Origin: Azonexaceae bacterium
GTDB taxonomy: Bacteria > Pseudomonadota > Gammaproteobacteria > Burkholderiales > Rhodocyclaceae
Reading direction: 5' to 3'
NCBI GenBank assembly: GCA_009469665.1
Contig: SSTB01000095.1
Location: 1 to 19,377, forward strand
DNA: 19,377 nucleotides
Positions within the stretch are counted from its first letter, which is position 1. Each line of letters starts with the position of its first letter. This document shows positions 16,401 through 19,377 of the stretch, one piece after another. A program made the translations under genes and the position numbers. The notes below the pieces were generated by a model, which worked only from the letters and a program-made list of their open reading frames with translations, did no database searches and was not told the DNA's origin.

Positions 16401-16509
16401 CTGCGACGTGGCCCAGGGCTTCCTCTTCAGTCGTCCTGTGGAGCCACTCCAATTCGAACGTTTCGTGCGTACGCACCACAGTCAGTCGCCCTACGATTGG
16501 TACCTCTGA
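13462..16509 (+). CDS. PAS4-GGDEF-EAL cyclic-di-GMP enzyme
   Basis: This protein has 1015 residues and no membrane segment. Residues about 50-95 form a coiled coil. PAS-like domains follow at about 95-208, 222-322, 335-450 and 455-575, the last with the typical ITDSDGRIIDVNRAFTTITG stretch (471-490). The GGDEF domain is at about 578-745, with an intact GGDEF (660-664) and the RxxD inhibitory site R651-D654, five residues before it. The EAL domain is at about 758-1005, with EALLRW (788-793), VNVSG (845-849), ELTES (878-882), DDFGTGYSS (908-916), KLKID (927-931) and AEGVET (964-969). Both catalytic centres look complete, so it could synthesise (with feedback inhibition) and degrade cyclic di-GMP. 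The ATGA overlap with FIST suggests that FIST tunes the balance. A shared terminator follows at 16650. Confidence 0.96.
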   Translation: MIGDAPGFDRSALPAPVADELARRDKIIHVLMDRVEQGMDAQGSDYSFFQSSVLLGEQVRERTQLLDRAMAALQKSNAALAEEKRAVEAARVRLFEAIGASADGFVLFDADDRLLMANPEFLALWEKTGPDAALVLGLSFAQVLAALGYPKGECAWLATWAEAHALAKSGSPVRREIQVRDGFWLHISEHPTAEGGVVGTYADISEIKESETRRREEELAAQALLLQTTLDNLAQGVVVFDARDCLVAWNDRCAEMLRLDEAALARGAARTALPSILAAHREGEPSNGPCEIPTDDGRVLALRQAPLPDGGTVLTLSDVTEGRLQENRIRELLDELRLTFENAHVGIVHLRNRVIVSANARMAELFGWDSPAQLVGKTTELLYPSPEEWETDGALAYGELAGTGYSDREYCFVRRDRQAIWCHRTGRPLDKTSPHAGSIWVFADITQRRAQEAQLRLARTVFEHSSDALMITDSDGRIIDVNRAFTTITGYEVEDVLGKNPSLFKSGAHPPEFYSNMWKTLLEAGRWDGEIIDRRKSGEIYPKWLSITAVYDESGAPTQFIGSFQDISERKAAEEKIQFLAHHDVLTALPNRLLLRDRFGQALEAARRTGRSLAFMFLDLDEFKRINDSLGHRVGDYLLIAVVRRLKACLRESDTISRQGGDEFIVLLNDMDTPVAAASTAGKIIDAMSQPFQIGGQLINTSVSIGIAMAPSDGSDFDALLQKADMAMYHSKERGRGSFSFFRQEMNDDAVRRHTLVNSLHRALSSGEFRLHYQPQIGIADNAMLGSEALLRWIQPDGATISPVDFIPVAEDTGLILPIGEWALREACRQARLWFDSGLPARIAVNVSGQQIYRADVPALLAAATREAGIPPSLIEIELTESTLMQDSQAVREVIREIKSLGSSIAIDDFGTGYSSLAYLSRFNVDKLKIDRSFIVGASANEEDTAIVRMITQMAHVLELKAVAEGVETPAQVALLRSCGCDVAQGFLFSRPVEPLQFERFVRTHHSQSPYDWYL

Positions 16510-16594
16510 GCCGGGGAACCTCACGCTGCGCCGGGGGCCATCCTGGACTCCACACCCGCAGTGACCATCGCGGCTCTGAGGTCTGTTCAGGTTC

Positions 16595-16655
16595 CTGAAC
16601 TCATGGTTTCCGCGCCTGATGCGCGGCCGACTTTTTTGTTGGCTGAAAAGAAAAC
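16595..16655 (+). repeat. Partial copy of the palindromic intergenic repeat
   Basis: CTGAACTCATGGTTTCCGCG, then GATGCGCGGCCGAC, a T-run and TTGGCTGAAAAGAAA follow the same order as 7117-7183. Only the first arm is recognisable; the second arm is replaced by the terminator. A small hairpin (16585-16591 with 16594-16600) precedes it. The rest of 16510-16584 shows nothing I can support. Confidence 0.45.
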
Positions 16656-16678
16656 CGCCGGACCAGCCGGCGGTTTTC
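16650..16678. terminator. Bidirectional intrinsic terminator
   Basis: A 12-bp perfect stem (GAAAACCGCCGG with CCGGCGGTTTTC, loop ACCAG) has A's on one flank and T's on the other, so it works in both directions. It separates the convergent GGDEF-EAL gene (stop 16509) and thiolase gene (stop 16701-16703). Confidence 0.85.
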
Positions 16679-16700
16679 TGTCCGAGAGCAGTGCTGAAGG

Positions 16701-17885
16701 TCAGACGCGCTCGAAGATGGCGGCAATACCCTGCCCGCCTCCGATACACATGGTCACCAGACAGTACTTGCCACCGATGCGGTTCATCTCATACACCGCC
16801 TTGGTGGCGATGAAGGCGCCGGAACAGCCGACCGGGTGGCCCAAGGCGATGGCACCGCCGTTGGGGTTGGTCTTGGCCGGATCGAGACCCAGCACCTTCA
16901 TGACAGACAGGGCCTGGGCGGCGAAGGCTTCGTTGGACTCGATGACGTCCATCTGGTCGAGCGTCAGACCAGCCTTCTTGAGGGCCAGGCGGGACGCGGG
17001 AATCGGGCCTTCACCCATGATGTCGTTGGGCACACCGGCCACAGCGTAGGAGACCAGGCGGGCCATGGGCTTGTAGCCGGCCTTGACCGCCGTGTCGCCA
17101 TCGGCGAGAACGAAGAAAGCGGCCCCGTCATTGATGCCGGAGGCGTTACCGGCGGTTACCGTACCGCCCTCCTTCTTGAAGGCCGGCTTCATCTTGGCCA
17201 GAGCTTCCATGGTGGTGCCGCGCTTCAGATGCTCGTCGGTGTCGAAGACCACGTCGCCCTTCTTGGTCTTCTTGACGATCGGGAGAATCTGCGATTTGAA
17301 GTAGCCCGCGTCGATGGCCGCCGCGGCGCGGCGCTGGGATTCGACGGCGAAGGCATCCTGCTCTTCGCGGGAGATGCCATGCTTGACCGCTAGATTCTCG
17401 GCAGTCACGCCCATGTGGCCGACGCCAAAGGGATCGGTGAGCACCGCAACCATGGAGTCGATGGCCTTGGTGTCGCCCATACGGGCGCCGGAACGCAGTG
17501 CAGGCAGCATGTAGGCCGCCTTGGACATCACTTCAACGCCGCCACCGATGCCGTAGTCGCAGTCACCCAGCAAGATGTTCTGGGCGGTGGTAACGATGCC
17601 CTGCAGGCCAGAGGCGCACAGGCGGCTGACCTGCATAGCAACTGAGTCCATGGACAGACCGGCCTGGATGGAGGCGACGCGCGAAACGTAGGGATAGCGG
17701 GCGTCGGTCGGCATGCAGTTGCCGACGGTGACGTAATTGATCAGTTGGGGATCGACGCCGGAGCGGACGACCGATTCCTTCATCACGACACCAGCCAGCT
17801 CGCTGGCCTCGAAATCGGCCAGGGAACCGCCGAAGGCACCGATAGCGGAACGGACAGCGCTCAGTACGACAACATCTCTGCTCAT
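16701..17885 (-). CDS. Acetyl-CoA acetyltransferase / beta-ketothiolase, BktB-like
   Basis: This 394-residue biosynthetic-type thiolase catalyses the reversible condensation of two acyl-CoA molecules to beta-ketoacyl-CoA plus CoA. Catalytic residues are C90 (SRLCASGLQG), H350 (IALGHPVGCSGA) and C380 (CIGGGQGIAAIFER). They lie at nearly the same positions as Cys89, His348 and Cys378 of the Zoogloea ramigera enzyme. The KKGDVVFDTDEH segment (208-219) resembles Ralstonia BktB more than PhaA, hinting at broader chain-length use. ATG 17885 is chosen because AGGAGAA lies eight bases upstream; an upstream in-frame start at 17909 has no such support. It stands alone, not beside phaB or phaC here, so polyhydroxyalkanoate synthesis or fatty-acid/ketone degradation are both possible. 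The tetrameric enzyme is cytoplasmic. Confidence 0.95.
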   Translation of the reverse strand: MSRDVVVLSAVRSAIGAFGGSLADFEASELAGVVMKESVVRSGVDPQLINYVTVGNCMPTDARYPYVSRVASIQAGLSMDSVAMQVSRLCASGLQGIVTTAQNILLGDCDYGIGGGVEVMSKAAYMLPALRSGARMGDTKAIDSMVAVLTDPFGVGHMGVTAENLAVKHGISREEQDAFAVESQRRAAAAIDAGYFKSQILPIVKKTKKGDVVFDTDEHLKRGTTMEALAKMKPAFKKEGGTVTAGNASGINDGAAFFVLADGDTAVKAGYKPMARLVSYAVAGVPNDIMGEGPIPASRLALKKAGLTLDQMDVIESNEAFAAQALSVMKVLGLDPAKTNPNGGAIALGHPVGCSGAFIATKAVYEMNRIGGKYCLVTMCIGGGQGIAAIFERV

Positions 17886-18326
17886 TATGATTCTCCTGAT
17901 AAAAAACACTCAGCCTGGCACGGCGGCGAGGCTCGACAAAAAAAGCGCCCAAGGGCAGTGGCCCGCCGGACAAGGCCCGACGCACCCGGTTTGAAATCGA
18001 CTGCGCACGGACCTCAAAAACTCCGCACGGTCGCCCAACGCATTGCTCTTGCCCCCTGACCGCCGGTGCTTGGCACCCTGCGACCCGCTGCCCCGACCCA
18101 GAAACCTGTCGTTCGAAGCACACCTGCCGGTGGCCGATCCGTTCGCCGATGGCAAAGAAGGCGGTCGCCGAGCAGTGCAACGGCGACGGGGTGATGATAC
18201 CGAAAACCGCGCCGGAAAACTTGACGAAATCGCGGGTAAACCACGGCAAAACGCCCCTCGGGCTGTTACTCGCAGTGCAATTTAGCCGGGTGCCGACCGC
18301 ATCGGCGGCGCAGCCGCCCGTTTGGT
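17886..18326. other. Intergenic gap upstream of the thiolase gene, no gene supported
   Basis: About 440 bases lie between the thiolase start and the Nudix stop. Frames open on both strands look non-protein-like. Contents seen: a hairpin GGCGGC-GCA-GCCGCC (18304-18318) without a T-run, just after the Nudix stop; two copies of GCAGTGCAA exactly 100 bases apart (18172-18180 and 18272-18280); and a T7 run on the minus strand after small GGGC/GCCC pairings near 17938-17965. No clear -35/-10 pair for the thiolase gene was found. Confidence 0.4.
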
Positions 18327-18926
18327 TCAGCTTCCCTCGGCGACAAGTCCCAGGCGACTGACGAGGGAGCGGATCATCCCGGCCGTGGCCCCCCAGATGA
18401 AGTAGTCACCGTAGGGCATGGCGTAATACTGGCGCAGGGCGCCCCGCACATGGACGGCCTCGCGCCGGTGGTTGCCAGGATCGAGGAGAAATTGCAGCGG
18501 CACTTCGAAGACTTCCGCCACTTCGAAGGGATCGGGCCGCACGGGAAACGGAGGGGTAACCAGGGCCACCACGGGAGTCACCCGGAACCCGGTCCCGGTT
18601 CGATACTCAGGCAGAAATCCGATGACTTCGATGCAGGCCGCCGGCAGCCCGACTTCCTCCAGGCATTCGCGCAGTGCCGTGGCCACGGGCCCGGAATCGC
18701 CTTCCTCCACCCGCCCGCCGGGGAAGCTGATCTGGCCGGGGTGGTCGCGCAAATGGGCCGTACGCTGGGTCAGGAGGACTGTAGGCCCCTCGTCACGACA
18801 AACGATGGGAAAGAGCACCGCCGCGGGCGTCAGTTCGCTCTCGCGGGCACCGTCCTCGGCAACGAATTCCCCGACCGCCGGCTCGGGCAGAAGGCAGGCC
18901 CGCAGGCGGTCCACATCGAGGCTCAT
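18327..18926 (-). CDS. NudL-type Nudix hydrolase (CoA pyrophosphatase family)
   Basis: This protein has 199 residues. The family motif LLTQRTAHLRDHPGQISFPG (51-70) precedes the Nudix box at 71-94, which contains RECLEEVGL (86-94) for Mg2+ binding. This combination marks coenzyme-A pyrophosphatases (E. coli NudL/YeaB type), which cleave CoA or acyl-CoA to 3',5'-ADP and phosphopantetheine; activity on this copy is inferred. An aromatic-rich C-terminal part (YYAMPYGDYFIWGATAGMIR) is typical of the group. ATG 18926 overlaps the TGA of the 85-aa gene upstream (ATGA), so they are translationally coupled. It is the third visible gene of the minus-strand operon. A GC hairpin shortly after the stop lacks a T-run. 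Confidence 0.92.
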   Translation of the reverse strand: MSLDVDRLRACLLPEPAVGEFVAEDGARESELTPAAVLFPIVCRDEGPTVLLTQRTAHLRDHPGQISFPGGRVEEGDSGPVATALRECLEEVGLPAACIEVIGFLPEYRTGTGFRVTPVVALVTPPFPVRPDPFEVAEVFEVPLQFLLDPGNHRREAVHVRGALRQYYAMPYGDYFIWGATAGMIRSLVSRLGLVAEGS

Positions 18927-19180
18927 GCGGCTGCGGTGTCTCCCTCGATTTCCGCATGAACCGAATCAAGCGCATCACGCAGGGTCTCTTCGCTCAAGCG
19001 GTTGATCGAAGTAGCAACGACATCGGCGGCCTCGATGGCGCCCACCGGTAGACGCTTGCTGTCCAGGGTGGCAATGAGCGCTGCGGCAGCCCCTGCCACC
19101 TGCAGAAGCACTTGGCGTTCGCCCATGAGCAGTTCGAGTTCCTGGCGCAGAAGCGTGATTTCCTGATCCTTTTGAGGCAT
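18923..19180 (-). CDS. 85-aa hypothetical protein, N-terminal coiled coil
   Basis: ATG 19180 has a strong Shine-Dalgarno (AGGAGGGG) just upstream; the frame is open to 19195, but that stretch has no better start. Residues 1-25 form a charged helix (PQKDQEITLLRQELELLMGE), followed by an Ala-rich helix and an acidic C-terminus. No Cys, catalytic motif or membrane segment is visible. It begins 11 bases after the protease stop and overlaps the Nudix gene by four bases, so all three form one operon. The family is not recognised. The small acidic helical form would fit a partner or adaptor, but nothing shows this directly. Confidence 0.8.
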   Translation of the reverse strand: MPQKDQEITLLRQELELLMGERQVLLQVAGAAAALIATLDSKRLPVGAIEAADVVATSINRLSEETLRDALDSVHAEIEGDTAAA

Positions 19181-19191
19181 GACCCCTCCTG

Positions 19192-19377
19192 TCAATAACG
19201 GCGGCGCAGGGTCAGTGTATCCCCATCCCGGACCATTTCAGTCCGGTTGAGGAAACTCATCCCGAGAAGCGCGAAGGGCATATCACCCGACGCGTGCACT
19301 ATGGCGTCCACCTGGTGCAACGTAATGTCGCCCACCTGGACCGAATCCAGGGTAAGTTTGCTGACTTCGACCTGGCC
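19192..19377 (-). CDS. Retropepsin-like aspartic protease, C-terminal part only
   Basis: Only the last 61 residues are inside the window; the gene enters from the right edge. The sequence GQVEVSKLTLDSVQVGDITL, followed by HQVDAIVHASGDMPFALLGM and SFLNRTEMVRDGDTLTLRRR, matches the C-terminal half of bacterial clan AA (TIGR02281-type) retropepsin-like proteases, with the hydrophobic-hydrophobic-Gly-Met-SFLNR flap and strand pattern. The catalytic Asp-Thr/Ser-Gly motif would lie beyond the edge, so activity cannot be judged. Such proteins are usually periplasmic and anchored by an N-terminal membrane segment; that part is not visible. It is the first visible gene of the operon with the 85-aa and Nudix genes. 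Confidence 0.85.
   Translation of the reverse strand, partial: GQVEVSKLTLDSVQVGDITLHQVDAIVHASGDMPFALLGMSFLNRTEMVRDGDTLTLRRRY

Noticed and set aside
15418..16749. Open frame of 443 codons on the minus strand
   Set aside because: It is opposite the GGDEF-EAL domains and runs through the terminator at 16650-16678.
17563..18249. Minus-strand frame spanning the thiolase upstream gap
   Set aside because: It overlaps the thiolase N-terminus out of frame, and its gap portion has no domain or ribosome-binding site.

Overview
The window is about 65% GC, densely coded, and carries no rRNA, tRNA, CRISPR array, integrase or transposase that I can see. Protein styles (a BktB/PhaA-like thiolase, NudL, a retropepsin-like protease, DUF2325, FIST, multi-PAS GGDEF-EAL) and the codon bias point to a betaproteobacterium, most likely a Rhodocyclales-type organism. 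That placement is inference from protein resemblance, not a database result.

Left part (1-6829, all minus strand): an operon read right to left. It encodes a transglutaminase/DUF2126 putative amidoligase fusion, then a circularly permuted ATP-grasp/alpha-E fusion, then a second transglutaminase-like protein that runs off the left edge. A 161-bp self-complementary MITE-like element fills the space between the last two genes. A 638-bp spacer (6830-7467) holds 69-bp direct repeats around a long palindromic unit, and a promoter with a Fur-box-like operator reading rightwards.

Middle (7468-9577, plus strand): a small putative iron-responsive operon of a 24-aa membrane peptide, a 70-aa Cys/His-rich protein, a coiled-coil protein and a DUF2325 protein. 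Convergent to it (9596-11967, minus strand) is a second, unfused copy of the peptide-ligase module: a stand-alone ATP-grasp and a stand-alone alpha-E protein. It is preceded by a near-consensus sigma-54 promoter.

Right part: FIST sensor plus PAS4-GGDEF-EAL (12314-16509, plus strand, ATGA overlap) form a probable sensor/c-di-GMP pair, closed by a strong bidirectional terminator (16650-16678). On the minus strand follow a beta-ketothiolase (16701-17885), a roughly 440-bp non-coding gap, and an operon of retropepsin-like protease (partial at the right edge), an 85-aa protein and a NudL-type Nudix hydrolase.

The most notable content is the pair of neighbouring amidoligase modules, one fused and one split with a predicted RpoN promoter, separated by a Fur-like DUF2325 operon. 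ATP-grasp/alpha-E/transglutaminase/DUF2126 neighbourhoods were predicted by comparative genomics to make or modify unknown peptides; to my knowledge their product is unknown.
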